From JAWWBN01 sp033720955 (GTDB lineage Bacteria > Acidobacteriota > Thermoanaerobaculia > Multivoradales > JAHEKO01), in NCBI GenBank assembly GCA_033720955.1, contig JAWWBN010000027.1:1-26249 (forward strand): a DNA stretch of 26,249 nucleotides. Direction: 5' to 3'. The notes under the pieces were generated by a model. It was given only the letters and a program-made list of their open reading frames with translations, did no database searches and was not told the origin of the DNA. Below are positions 15,337-23,813 of the stretch, in pieces (the stretch's first letter is position 1; each line of letters starts with the position of its first letter). Position numbers and translations under genes: made by a program.

Positions 15337-16137
15337 ATGAGCTCGCGCCCCCGCCCCGCCGACCTGCCCGTGGTCATCCTGTGCGGCGGCCAGGGGACGC
15401 GTCTCCGCGAGGAGACGGAGTACCGCCCCAAGCCCATGGTGGAGATCGGCGGCATGCCGATCCTCTGGCACATCATGAAGATCTACGGCCGCTACGACGT
15501 GGAGCGCTTCGTCCTCTGCCTGGGGTACAAGGGCTGGGTGATCAAGCAGTACTTCCTGCGCTACCACGAGCGGATGCGCGACTTCACCGTGTGCATGGAC
15601 TCGGGAGACACCGACTTCCACAACCGCGAGGGGGCCGAGGCGTGGCGGGTCACCTGCGCCGAGACCGGCGAGGAGAGCGGCACCGGCGCCCGGCTCTGGA
15701 ACGTCCGGCGCTACCTGGAGACCGACACCTTCTTCTTCACCTACGGCGACGCGGTGAGCGACGTCGACGTGGGGCGGCTGCTGGACTACCACTACGCCCA
15801 GGGGAGGATCGCCACCGTGACCGGCGTCCACCCCACCTCGCGGTACGGCGAGATGCACGTCCAGGACGGTCTGGCGGTGGAGTTCAACGAGAAGCCCACC
15901 GTGGCCGACGGCGTGGTCAGCGGCGGCTTCTTCGTCTTCCAGCGCGAGATCTTCGACTACCTGGACGACGACCCCAAGCTGTTTCTCGAGTTCGAGCCCC
16001 TGCAGCGGCTGGCCCGCGACGGGCAGCTCTCGGTCTACCTGCACGAGGGGTACTGGGAGCCGATGGACACCTACCGTGACTACCTCCACCTCAACGAGGT
16101 CTGGCGCCGCGGCGACGCCCCCTGGAAGGTCTGGTAG
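15337..16137 (+). CDS. rfbF: Glucose-1-phosphate cytidylyltransferase
   Basis: 266 residues, close to the usual length. The nucleotidyltransferase signature VVILCGGQGTRLREETEYRPKPM lies at residues 14-36, followed by EIGGMPILWHIMK. The family-typical LCLGYKGWVIKQYF, FFFTYGDAVSDVD, FNEKPTVADGVVSGGFFVF and the C-terminal YWEPMDTYRDY are all present. It makes CDP-glucose from CTP and glucose-1-phosphate, the entry to CDP-3,6-dideoxyhexoses and related sugars. The usual partner CDP-glucose 4,6-dehydratase (rfbG) is not in this window. It is convergent with the PagL-like gene, with 4 nt between stops. Confidence 0.93.
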   Translation: MSSRPRPADLPVVILCGGQGTRLREETEYRPKPMVEIGGMPILWHIMKIYGRYDVERFVLCLGYKGWVIKQYFLRYHERMRDFTVCMDSGDTDFHNREGAEAWRVTCAETGEESGTGARLWNVRRYLETDTFFFTYGDAVSDVDVGRLLDYHYAQGRIATVTGVHPTSRYGEMHVQDGLAVEFNEKPTVADGVVSGGFFVFQREIFDYLDDDPKLFLEFEPLQRLARDGQLSVYLHEGYWEPMDTYRDYLHLNEVWRRGDAPWKVW

Positions 16138-16141
16138 CCCC

Positions 16142-16618
16142 CTAGTCGAGCGGGATCGCGATGACCACCACGATCGAGTTGCTGCCGGGGTTCATGTCGT
16201 AGAGGCCGGCATTGGACAGGTGGTAGATCGAGGCGCCCAGCCGCGCCCGCTGCGACACCGCTACCGAGAGCTCGAGGCTCGAGCGAAACTCCACCGCGCC
16301 GCCCAGCTCCTTGCCGTCGCCCGGCTCGTAGAGGGCGACGCCGAAGCCCGGCGTAAGGGTCCAGCGCTCCGACAGCGCCACCGGCCGCACGACACCGCCG
16401 TAGGCCCAGAACGAGCCCTCCTCGGTGGCCGACAGGCCGGCCATCGGACGCAGCCCCCACCGCTTCGCCGCGAAGCGCGCCTCCAGCCCCGCCTCGGCCT
16501 GGGTGGGGCTCTTGCCCACGTTGAACATCCCGGCGCTCACCACCAGCTCCGCGGCGCCGGCCGCGCCACCCCCCGCCGCCAGCAGGACCGCCAGCACCCC
16601 GATCCGCGCCGCTCTCAT
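16142..16618 (-). CDS. PagL-like lipid A 3-O-deacylase (acyloxyacyl hydrolase)
   Basis: 158 residues with a cleavable signal peptide (about residues 1-23, ending GAAGAAE). The rest is an alternating-residue beta-barrel typical of small outer-membrane enzymes. The C-terminal HLSNAGLYDMNPGSNS carries H133, S135 and N136, matching the H-x-S-N core of PagL, where His and Ser are catalytic. The acidic member of the triad is not evident at the expected spacing; an Asn/Ser stands there. The enzyme would remove an acyl chain from lipid A in the outer membrane. ATG at 16618 is preceded by a strong GGAGGAGGGG; longer starts would bury the signal peptide. Confidence 0.78.
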   Translation of the reverse strand: MRAARIGVLAVLLAAGGGAAGAAELVVSAGMFNVGKSPTQAEAGLEARFAAKRWGLRPMAGLSATEEGSFWAYGGVVRPVALSERWTLTPGFGVALYEPGDGKELGGAVEFRSSLELSVAVSQRARLGASIYHLSNAGLYDMNPGSNSIVVVIAIPLD

Positions 16619-16758
16619 CGCCCCTCCTCCCTCGTGGTCATGGGCCGTCATCTTAGCCTCCTCCCGGCCGCCCGTGACGCGGCGCGGACCCCGCCGATCG
16701 AGCCCGCCGGGCGCCCGCGGTCGGCGCTCCCGGCCGGACCGGCCGCGGCGGCAGCGCG

Positions 16759-19700
16759 ATGCGGCCGGCGAGGGACGCCCGCCGGCGGGCCGAGGCGCGG
16801 CGCGGCCCCCCCGGCCTCGTCTACCTGGTCGCCACCTCGCACCTGGACACCCAGTGGCGCTGGACCGTGCGCGACACCATCCGCGACTTCCTGCCAAGGA
16901 CGGTGGTGGACAACCTGGCCCTGGCCGAGCGGATCCCCGGCTTCGTCCTCAGCTTCGAGGGCGCCTTCCGCTACCAGCTCCTGGCCGAGTACCACCCGCG
17001 TCTCTGGGAGCGGGTGCGGACCGCCGTGACCGACGGCCGCTGGCGGGTGGCCGGCGCCATGCTCGACGCCCCCGACGTCAACATCCCGTCGCCGGAGTCG
17101 CTGATCCGCCACGTTCTCTACGGCCGGCGGTTCTTCGAGCGCGAGCTGGGAGTGAGCGGCGTCGACGTCTTCCTGCCCGACTGCTTCGGCTTCGGCGCCG
17201 CCCTGCCGTCGATCGCCGCCCACTGCGGCCTCGCCGGTCTCTCGACCTCCAAGCTGATCAAGTGGATGCCCCCGGCCCCCATCCCCTTCGACCTGGGCCG
17301 CTGGCGCGGGCCGGACGGCTCCGAGATCGTCGCCGCCCTCCACCCCGAGGGCTACGGCGAGGGGGTGTCGGAGGATCTGAGCCGCGCCCCGCGGCTGGCC
17401 CGGCGGCTGGCGGCGCGGGGCGAGGCCAGCGGGGTCTGGGCCGCCCTGCTCTACGCCGGCATCGGCGACCGCGGCGGCGCCCTGGACGACGACTCGGCCG
17501 CCTGGCTGGAGCGCTCCCTCGCCGGCGAGGGGCCGGTCGCGATCCACCTGGGCGGCTCGGACGACCTCTTCCGCGACCTCGCCCCGGAGGAGACCGCCCG
17601 GCTGCCGGCGCACGAGGGCGACCTGCTCCTGCCCACCCACGGCACCGGCTGTCTCACCTCCCAGGCGGTGATGAAACGGTGGAACCGGAAGAACGAGCAG
17701 CTCGCCGACGCGGCCGAGCGGGCCGCGGTGGCCGCCGAGCGCCTGACCGGCCTGCCCTACCCCGCCGAAAGGCTGCGGCAGGCGTGGACCCTCTTCCTGT
17801 GGCACCAGATGCACGACGACCTGACCGGCACCTCCATCCCGGAGGCCTACCGCATCTCCTGGAACGACGAGGCGGTGGCGGCCAACCTCCTGGCCGGCGT
17901 TCTGGCGGACTCGGTGGCGGCGCTGGCGCGGGCCCTCGACACCCGGGTGGAGGGAGTGCCCCTCGTGGTCTTCAACCCGCTCGCCGGCGAGCGCTGCGAC
18001 CCGGTGGAGGCGGTGGTGCGCTTCGTCGGCGAGGCCCCGGCCGCGGTGCGGGTCTTCGACGGCGAGGGAGTCGAGGTGCCCTCCCAGGTCGCCGGCCGCG
18101 ACGGCGCGGAGCTCAGCATCGTCTTTTCCGCCCCGCTGCCGCCGGTCGGCCTGGCGGTCTTCGACGTGCGCGCGGACACCGCCGGCTGCGAGCTCGACAC
18201 CGGGCTCGCCGTCACCGCCGACGGCCTCGAGAGCCCCCGCTACCGCGCCACGATCGACGCCGCCGGGGACCTCGGGCGTCTCTTCGACCGGCGACACCGC
18301 CGCGAGCTGCTGGCGGCCCCGGCGGCTCTCCACCTGCTGCCCGACCGCTCCCGCCGCTGGCCGGCCTGGGAGATCCTCTACGACGACCTCCGGGCGGCGC
18401 CGCGGCGCTCGGGCGGCGGGGCGACCCTCGCCGCCGTCGAGCGCGGCCCGGCACGGGTGGCGGTAGAGGTGCGCCGGCCGGTGGCCGGCTCCACCGTGGT
18501 CCAGCGCTACCGCCTGGCGGCCGGGGACGCCGGGCACCGGCTGGAGGTGGACACCCGCATCGACTGGCGCACGAGGGGACGGCTGCTCAAGGCGGCCTTC
18601 CCCACCCCCTTCGCCCGGGCGCGGGCGACCTTCGACCTGGGGCTGGGGGTGGCAGGCCGCGGGGTCGCCCGTCGCGAGAGCTACGAGGTGCCCGCGCAGC
18701 AGTGGGCCGACCTCTCGGACGCGGCGACGGGCGAGGGGCTGTCCGTCCTGAGCGACCACAAGTGCGGCTGGGACCGCCCCGTCGAGGAGACGCTGCGGCT
18801 GACCCTGGCGCGCTCGCCGCGGGTGGTCCGCAAGTTCCGCCACCAGGGGGTGCAGGACCTGGGGCCGCACCGCTGTCTCTACGCCCTGGTCGGACACGGC
18901 GCCGGCGGCTGGCGGGAGGAGACGGTGGAGCAGGCGGCGCGGCTCAACCAGCCGCCGCGGGTCTTCCAGACCGCCGGCTCGGCGGGCCCCCTGGGGCGGC
19001 GGTTCAGCCTGCTCCGGGTCGATCCGCCGGCGGCGGCGGTGCGGGCGGTCAAGCGGGCCGAGGAGGGGGCGGGCGTGGTGGTGCGCCTGCAGGAGACGCG
19101 GGGGCTCCCGCAGCCCGAGGTCGAGGTGGCGCTGCACGGCGGCGTCCGGCAGGTCGTCGAGACCGACGGGGGCGAGGGGGCCGTCGAGGGGGGCGGCGCC
19201 GAGGTGGGAGAGGAGGGAGGGGTGCGCCTCGCCCTGGGGCCGTTCCAGCCTCGCACGCTGCTCATCGAGCCGCGCCGGGGCGAGCCGGTGGCGACGCCGG
19301 CGGTCTCGCACCCGCTGGCCCTCCCCTTCGACCGGCCGGCCGCCAGCTTCCACGACGCCCCGGCCCGGGTGGACTTCGACGGCCGCGGTCGCTCGCTGCC
19401 GGGCGAGCTGCTGCCCGAGCGGATCTCCTGTGGCGAGATCGAGTTCCGGCTGGCGGCCTTCCGCCGGCAGAGGCGGCAGTGCGTGGCGTGCGCCGGGCAG
19501 ACGTTGGAGATCGAAGCGGCCGGCGCCGGGGAGATCGCCCTCCTCCTCGCTTCGGTGGACGGCGACCGGCCCGCCGCCCTGGACACCGGCGCGGGGGTGC
19601 TGCCCTTCGTGGCGCCCGACTGGGCCGCGCCCCTCGGCCAGTGGGTCGGGCGTCGGCTGATCTGGGGCATCCCGGTCGGCCGGACGCGCCCGCCCTTCCT

Positions 19701-19920
19701 CAGGCGCCATCGGGTGGCGTGGCTCGGAACCCACCGCCACGCCCCCGGCCCGCGCGACGAGCCCTACCGGTTCTGCTACCTCTTCTGCTGCCGGCTGCCC
19801 CTGCCGCCGGGGGTCTCCCGGCTCGCCCTCCCCCGCGACCCGGCGATCCGGCTCTTCGCCGCCACCGCCCTGACCGGAAGCGCGCCCGCGACCCGCCCGG
19901 CGGCGCCGCTCTTCGACTGA
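16759..19920 (+). CDS. GH38-family alpha-mannosidase
   Basis: 1053 residues, the usual length for family 38. The zinc-site SHLDTQWRW is at H28/D30 and the nucleophile block LPDCFGFG at D141. The second metal-binding HQMHDDLTGTS sits at H352/D353. A middle helical domain (about 310-430) and a long beta-sandwich C-terminal half follow. No signal peptide is present, so it is probably cytoplasmic. It hydrolyses alpha-linked mannose (or related sugars) with retention. The start at 16759 has no clear Shine-Dalgarno, but no in-frame alternative fits better. It stands alone on the plus strand inside a glycan locus, divergent from the PagL-like gene and convergent with the WaaE-like GT2, 6 nt between stops. 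Confidence 0.93.
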   Translation: MRPARDARRRAEARRGPPGLVYLVATSHLDTQWRWTVRDTIRDFLPRTVVDNLALAERIPGFVLSFEGAFRYQLLAEYHPRLWERVRTAVTDGRWRVAGAMLDAPDVNIPSPESLIRHVLYGRRFFERELGVSGVDVFLPDCFGFGAALPSIAAHCGLAGLSTSKLIKWMPPAPIPFDLGRWRGPDGSEIVAALHPEGYGEGVSEDLSRAPRLARRLAARGEASGVWAALLYAGIGDRGGALDDDSAAWLERSLAGEGPVAIHLGGSDDLFRDLAPEETARLPAHEGDLLLPTHGTGCLTSQAVMKRWNRKNEQLADAAERAAVAAERLTGLPYPAERLRQAWTLFLWHQMHDDLTGTSIPEAYRISWNDEAVAANLLAGVLADSVAALARALDTRVEGVPLVVFNPLAGERCDPVEAVVRFVGEAPAAVRVFDGEGVEVPSQVAGRDGAELSIVFSAPLPPVGLAVFDVRADTAGCELDTGLAVTADGLESPRYRATIDAAGDLGRLFDRRHRRELLAAPAALHLLPDRSRRWPAWEILYDDLRAAPRRSGGGATLAAVERGPARVAVEVRRPVAGSTVVQRYRLAAGDAGHRLEVDTRIDWRTRGRLLKAAFPTPFARARATFDLGLGVAGRGVARRESYEVPAQQWADLSDAATGEGLSVLSDHKCGWDRPVEETLRLTLARSPRVVRKFRHQGVQDLGPHRCLYALVGHGAGGWREETVEQAARLNQPPRVFQTAGSAGPLGRRFSLLRVDPPAAAVRAVKRAEEGAGVVVRLQETRGLPQPEVEVALHGGVRQVVETDGGEGAVEGGGAEVGEEGGVRLALGPFQPRTLLIEPRRGEPVATPAVSHPLALPFDRPAASFHDAPARVDFDGRGRSLPGELLPERISCGEIEFRLAAFRRQRRQCVACAGQTLEIEAAGAGEIALLLASVDGDRPAALDTGAGVLPFVAPDWAAPLGQWVGRRLIWGIPVGRTRPPFLRRHRVAWLGTHRHAPGPRDEPYRFCYLFCCRLPLPPGVSRLALPRDPAIRLFAATALTGSAPATRPAAPLFD

Positions 19921-19926
19921 GAGCCC

Positions 19927-20799
19927 CTAGCCGTCGCCGGGGCGCCGCCAGGTCCGGGTGTCGTCGTCGAAGGCGGGCAGGTTCAGCTCCTCCCCCAGCT
20001 CCAGCCGCCGCCGGTACTCCCACAGCCGGAAGTACTTGAGGAACACCCCGACCGACTGCAGGCCGCAGACGGCGAGCCCGTGGAGACCGTCCAGAAACCC
20101 GGCCTGGAGCACGTAGGTGCGGAAGAAGCGCCAGAGCGGGCGCCCGGCGATCTGCAGGAATCCGGCGCGCCGACCCTCCCTCAGACCCTGGGCGGCGCCC
20201 CACTCGGCGTAGTTCAGGAACTTCCCGAAGTACTGCTCGAAGTTGCGGTAGGTGTAGTGGACCAGGGCGTTCTTGAGGGTGGGGATGGGGCCCTCGATGT
20301 CGAGATCGGCGTGGACCCGGCGGTTGGGGTAGCGCCCCTTCGACCGGCGGAAGAGCCGGATGACCTTGTCGGTGGACCAGCCGGAGTGGCGGATCTCCTT
20401 GTCGAGCATCCGGTTGCGGCGGCGGATGTAGTAGCCGTTGAACTGCGGCTTGCGACCCAGGATGCGCAGCACCTCGCAGGCCAGCTCGGGGGTGACCCGC
20501 TCGTCGGCGTCCAGGATGAGCACCCAGTCGTTCTCCACCTGGTCCATGGACCAGTTCTTCTGCGCCGCCGAGCCGTAGTACTCGCGCTGCAGGACGCGCA
20601 CCGGGTACTTGGAGGCGATCTCCACCGTGCGGTCGGTGGAGAAGGAGTCGGCGAGCAGGATCTCGTCGGCCCAGAGGACCGACTCCAGGCACTCGGCGAC
20701 GTTCACCTCCTCGGTGAAGGTGGTGATGATCACCGAGACCTTGAACCGGCCCGGCGCCTGCCGCAGCTCGTCGAGGGTGGTCTCGTCGCACTGCTTCAC
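19927..20799 (-). CDS. GT2 glycosyltransferase, WaaE/KdtX-like (LPS core type)
   Basis: 290 residues. The GT-A core includes VSVIITTFTEEVNVAECLESV (about 21-41), DEILLADSFSTDRT, and the DxD motif ILDADER (D97/D99). GYYIRRRNRM, HSGWSTDKVIRLFRR and RRVHADLDIEG follow, as in WaaE-type beta-1,4-glucosyltransferases of the LPS core. A C-terminal hydrophobic segment (about 235-262) would bind the inner membrane. The GTG start overlaps the ymdB TGA (GTGA), so this glycan gene is translationally coupled to the end of the RNase Y operon. The sugar is not determinable. Confidence 0.9.
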   Translation of the reverse strand: MKQCDETTLDELRQAPGRFKVSVIITTFTEEVNVAECLESVLWADEILLADSFSTDRTVEIASKYPVRVLQREYYGSAAQKNWSMDQVENDWVLILDADERVTPELACEVLRILGRKPQFNGYYIRRRNRMLDKEIRHSGWSTDKVIRLFRRSKGRYPNRRVHADLDIEGPIPTLKNALVHYTYRNFEQYFGKFLNYAEWGAAQGLREGRRAGFLQIAGRPLWRFFRTYVLQAGFLDGLHGLAVCGLQSVGVFLKYFRLWEYRRRLELGEELNLPAFDDDTRTWRRPGDG

Positions 20800-21572
20800 G
20801 GCTTCTCGATCCGCTGGATCGCCCGCGCCCGCCCCGACCTCTCGTCCACGTCGATGACGGTCCCGGCGAGCCGCACGTCGCCGGTGGCCACCTGGAAGGA
20901 GGTGCGGGTCTGGAGGAGGAACCGCTCCACCACCTTGTCCTTGCGCATGCCGATCACCGAGTCCCACGGCCCGGTCATGCCGACGTCGGTCTGGAAGGCG
21001 GTGCCGCCGGGCAGCACCCGGGCGTCGGCCGTCGGGACGTGGGTGTGGGTGCCCAGCACCGCGCTCACCCGGCCGTCCAGGTAGTGGGCGAGAGCGATCT
21101 TCTCGCTGGTGGCCTCGGCGTGGAAGTCCACCAGGATGACCCTGACCTCGGCGGGGAGACCGGCGAGCAGACGGTCGGCGGCCAGGAAGGGCGACTCCAG
21201 GGGGCTCATGAAGATCCGCCCCTCGAGGTTGATGGTGGCCACCGGCACGCCCGCCGCGGTCTCGCCCACGTAGAGGCCGTGGCCCGGGTTGCCCTCCGGG
21301 TAGTTGGCCGGACGCAGGACCCTCGGGTCGGTGTCGAGGATGGGCAGGCCCTCCTTCTTGTCCCAGATGTGGTTGCCGCTCGAGAAGCAGTCCACGGGCA
21401 GATCCTCGAGCTCGCGCATGACGGCGGGGGTGATGCCGAAGCCGCCGGCGGCGTTCTCGACGTTGACCACCACGTAGTCGGCCCGGTGCTCGTCCACGAG
21501 GTCGAGCAGGTGGTCCCTGAGCGCCCGGCGGCCCGGCTTGCCCATCAGGTCGCCGACGAAGAGGAGCTTCAC
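20796..21572 (-). CDS. ymdB: YmdB-family metallophosphoesterase (TIGR00282 type)
   Basis: 258 residues, calcineurin-like phosphoesterase of the YmdB subfamily. Metal-site blocks run in order: KLLFVGDLMGKPGR (D8), VNVENAAGGFGI, SSGNHIWDKKE, LVDFHAEATSEK, LGTHTHVPTADAR, and the family end FQTDVGMTGPWDSVIGM. In Bacillus YmdB has phosphodiesterase activity on 2',3'-cyclic nucleotides and works with RNase Y-linked gene control; the rny-ymdB pairing is conserved. The GTG start at 21572 overlaps the rny TGA (GTGA), so the two are coupled. Cytoplasmic. Confidence 0.93.
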   Translation of the reverse strand: MKLLFVGDLMGKPGRRALRDHLLDLVDEHRADYVVVNVENAAGGFGITPAVMRELEDLPVDCFSSGNHIWDKKEGLPILDTDPRVLRPANYPEGNPGHGLYVGETAAGVPVATINLEGRIFMSPLESPFLAADRLLAGLPAEVRVILVDFHAEATSEKIALAHYLDGRVSAVLGTHTHVPTADARVLPGGTAFQTDVGMTGPWDSVIGMRKDKVVERFLLQTRTSFQVATGDVRLAGTVIDVDERSGRARAIQRIEKP

Positions 21573-23128
21573 CGGGCGTACTCGATCGACCGCGTCTCGC
21601 GGATCACCGTGACCTTGATCTGGCCCGGGTAGGTCAGCTCGGCCTCGACCTTCTTGGCGATGTCGCGGGAGAGCCAGACCGCCTGCTCGTCGGCGATCTT
21701 CTTGCTGTCCACGATGACCCGCACCTCGCGCCCGGCCTGGATGGCGAAGGACTTCTGCACCCCCTTGAAGCTCCGGGCCAGCTCTTCGAGCTTCTCCAGA
21801 CGCTTGACGTAGGTCTCGAGGATCTCCCGCCGCGCCCCGGGCCGCGCCGCCGAGAGGGCGTCGGCGGTGGTCACCAGCACCGCCTCCACCGTCTGCGGAT
21901 CGTAGTCGCCGTGGTGGCACGCCATGGCGTGGACCACCTCCTCCTTCTCGCCGTACTTGCGCAGCAGCTCGATGCCCAGCTCCAGGTGGCCGCCCTCCTT
22001 CTCGCGGTCCACCGCCTTGCCGATGTCGTGCAGCAGCCCGGCCCGCTTGGCCACCTGCTGGTCGACCCCCAGCTCGGCCGCCATCACCCCGGCCAGGAAG
22101 GCGACCTCCTTGCTGTGCTGCAGCACGTTCTGGCCGTAGGAGGTGCGGAAGCGAAGCCGCCCCAGCAGCCGGACCAGCTCGCCGTGGAGGTTGGGGATGT
22201 TGAGCTCCAGGAGGGCCGCCTCGCCCTCCTGCTGGATGCGCTGCTCGAACTCCTCCTTGGCCTTCTCCACCACCTCCTCGATCCGCGCCGGGTGGATGCG
22301 GCCGTCGGCCACCAGCCTCTCGAGCGCGACCCGCGCCACCTCGCGCCGGAAGGGGTCGAAGCCGGAGAGGATCACCGCCTCCGGCGTGTCGTCCACGATG
22401 AGGTCCACGCCGGTGGCCGCCTCCAGGGCGCGGATGTTGCGGCCCTCGCGGCCGATGATGCGACCCTTCATCTCGTCGTTCGGGAGCATCACCACCGAGA
22501 CCGTGGTCTCCGACACGTGGTCGGAGGCGGCCCGCTGCATGGCGATGCCGAGGATGCGCTGCGCCTCGCGGCCCGCCTTCTCCCGCGCCTCGTCCTCGAT
22601 CCGCTTGACCAGGTGGGCGGCCTCCATCCGCGCCTCGTTCTCCATCAGGCCGGTGAGCTCCTCCTTGGCCTGCTGCGCCGTCAGCCCGGCGATCTTCTCC
22701 AGCCGGCTGCGCTCCTCCGCCACCACCTCCTCGAGCTCCTTCTCCTTGAGAGCCAGCGCCCGATCGCGGCCGGCCAGCGACCGCTCGCGGCTGGCGAGCT
22801 CCTCCACCTTGCCGGTGATCTCCTCCATCCGCCGGTCCAGCTTGTCCTCTTTCTGCCCCAGCCGCTTCTCCAGCTTCTCGAGCTCGCCCCGCCGCTTGCG
22901 CGACACCTTCTCGAACTCGCTGCGCGCCTGCAGCAGCTTCTCGCGGGCCGCCACCTCGGCTTCGCGCAGCTTGGCCTCGGCCTCCCGCTCGGCCGCCTCG
23001 AGGGTCTTGGCCGCCGTCCGCTCGGCCTCGGCCCGGGCCCGGTCCGCCCTGCGCTTGAGGAGGAGCCAGCCGACGACGAGAAGAACGGCCGCTGCCGCCG
23101 GCGCCGCCCAGATCAGGTAGTTCTGCAC
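21569..23128 (-). CDS. rny: Ribonuclease Y
   Basis: 519 residues, the standard length. An N-terminal membrane anchor (about 5-24) is followed by a long charged coiled coil (about 25-200). The KH RNA-binding domain shows KGRIIGREGRNIR (221-233) and the HD domain shows AGLLHDIGKAVD (H367/D368), with later HHGDYDP. It is the endoribonuclease initiating mRNA decay in many bacteria without RNase E dominance. The start is GTG at 23128 with GGGAG about 7 nt upstream. It lies directly after the 6S RNA and its T-tract, so it probably has its own promoter or depends on read-through. Confidence 0.97.
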   Translation of the reverse strand: MQNYLIWAAPAAAAVLLVVGWLLLKRRADRARAEAERTAAKTLEAAEREAEAKLREAEVAAREKLLQARSEFEKVSRKRRGELEKLEKRLGQKEDKLDRRMEEITGKVEELASRERSLAGRDRALALKEKELEEVVAEERSRLEKIAGLTAQQAKEELTGLMENEARMEAAHLVKRIEDEAREKAGREAQRILGIAMQRAASDHVSETTVSVVMLPNDEMKGRIIGREGRNIRALEAATGVDLIVDDTPEAVILSGFDPFRREVARVALERLVADGRIHPARIEEVVEKAKEEFEQRIQQEGEAALLELNIPNLHGELVRLLGRLRFRTSYGQNVLQHSKEVAFLAGVMAAELGVDQQVAKRAGLLHDIGKAVDREKEGGHLELGIELLRKYGEKEEVVHAMACHHGDYDPQTVEAVLVTTADALSAARPGARREILETYVKRLEKLEELARSFKGVQKSFAIQAGREVRVIVDSKKIADEQAVWLSRDIAKKVEAELTYPGQIKVTVIRETRSIEYAR

Positions 23129-23192
23129 TTGTCAACTCCCGAGCGGAGCGACAAGCGGAACCAGGAATCGACCGGCGCTACGACGAAGTGAG

Positions 23193-23208
23193 AAAAAGCG
23201 GCATCCCC
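23193..23208 (-). terminator. Rho-independent-like terminator at the 6S RNA 3' end
   Basis: The 3' strand of the 6S closing stem (GGGGATGCCGC) is directly followed by TTTTT on the minus strand. Its pairing partner is 23384-23393, so this is an unusually long-range stem. Termination here would separate zapA/6S from rny. Confidence 0.5.
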
Positions 23209-23393
23209 CGCGAAAGCCGTGTGGGTTTTGACGTTTAGAACCTGATTCTCACCAGGTGGGTGTCCGCACCACGAGCCATCAGCGTCCCCGTCTTCGCGGG
23301 GCTGGCACAGGCAGCGGGGATATAGAACTCCCTACGTAACACTGTTGGTTCTACAAGTGCTGAACCCATCACAAAACCACACAGGGGATGCGC
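23193..23393 (-). ncRNA. ssrS: 6S RNA
   Basis: About 201 nt on the minus strand between zapA and rny. A long terminal stem is visible: GCGCATCCCC at 23393-23384 pairs with GGGGATGcCGC at 23208-23198 (one bulged C). Inside it GUGUGG/GUUUUG pairs with CAAAACCCACAC. There is a large central unpaired region, then an apical stem including CCCCG-CGAAGA-CGGGG (23301-23286). The closing stem is followed by TTTTT (23197-23193), so its end also acts as an intrinsic terminator. The long-helix-with-central-bubble shape and the position next to zapA are hallmarks of 6S RNA, which binds the sigma70 holoenzyme in stationary phase. No clear promoter precedes it; processing from the zapA transcript is possible. 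Confidence 0.87.
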
Positions 23394-23439
23394 AAACCGA
23401 TGTTTCTTTTCGTCTCGGGCCTCTCGCCGCCGGATCGCC

Positions 23440-23736
23440 CTAGCCCTTCAGGGCCTGGTCGAGCTCCCCGGTCAGCTCGGTCACCCGTTCTTCGATCTTC
23501 TCCCGGTCCCCCTCCTGCCGCTTCCGACAGTGAAAGAGATCGTCTGCAATGTTGAGCGCCGCCAGGATGGCGATCTTGGCCGAGTCCACGGTGGAGACCT
23601 GCTTGGCGATCTCCTTCATCCGCTGATCGACCAGGCGCGCCAGCTCCTGAAGGTGCTCTGGATCCTTGTCGCCGCGGACGGAGTAGACCGACCCGAAGAT
23701 CTCTACCTCGGCGGCAGTGGTCGTCTTGACGGTCAT
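23440..23736 (-). CDS. zapA: Cell division protein ZapA
   Basis: 98 residues, typical length. The N-terminal beta strands VEIFGSVYSVRGDKDPEHLQELARLVDQRM are the ZapA signature. The central helix (AKIAILAALNIADDLF) and a C-terminal coiled coil (about 68-96) follow. It binds FtsZ filaments and promotes Z-ring bundling. The ATG at 23736 is about 35 nt downstream of an extended -10 element. It is followed immediately by 6S RNA, an arrangement also seen in proteobacteria. Confidence 0.95.
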   Translation of the reverse strand: MTVKTTTAAEVEIFGSVYSVRGDKDPEHLQELARLVDQRMKEIAKQVSTVDSAKIAILAALNIADDLFHCRKRQEGDREKIEERVTELTGELDQALKG

Positions 23737-23778
23737 CTCCAGTTTGCCCTCGGCGTCAGGGTGATCCCTGAGCCGAGA

Positions 23779-23787
23779 ACTATACCA
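23779..23787 (-). promoter_or_regulatory. Extended -10 promoter for zapA/6S
   Basis: The minus strand reads TGG-TATAGT (23787-23779), an extended -10 (TGn) with a 5 of 6 hexamer in a GC-rich background, about 43 nt before the zapA ATG. No good -35 is visible, which extended -10 promoters can lack. Confidence 0.5.
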
Positions 23788-23813
23788 CGCGGGGACCCCG
23801 GACCGGCCCCGGC

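Noticed and set aside
16648..19740. 1030-codon minus-strand frame opposite the GH38 gene
   Set aside because: Antisense shadow with low-complexity composition and no family motif.
16425..20039. 1204-codon plus-strand frame overlapping the GH38 gene
   Set aside because: Arg/Gly/Pro-rich shadow of the mannosidase frame; no recognisable motif, and the GH38 frame carries all catalytic blocks.
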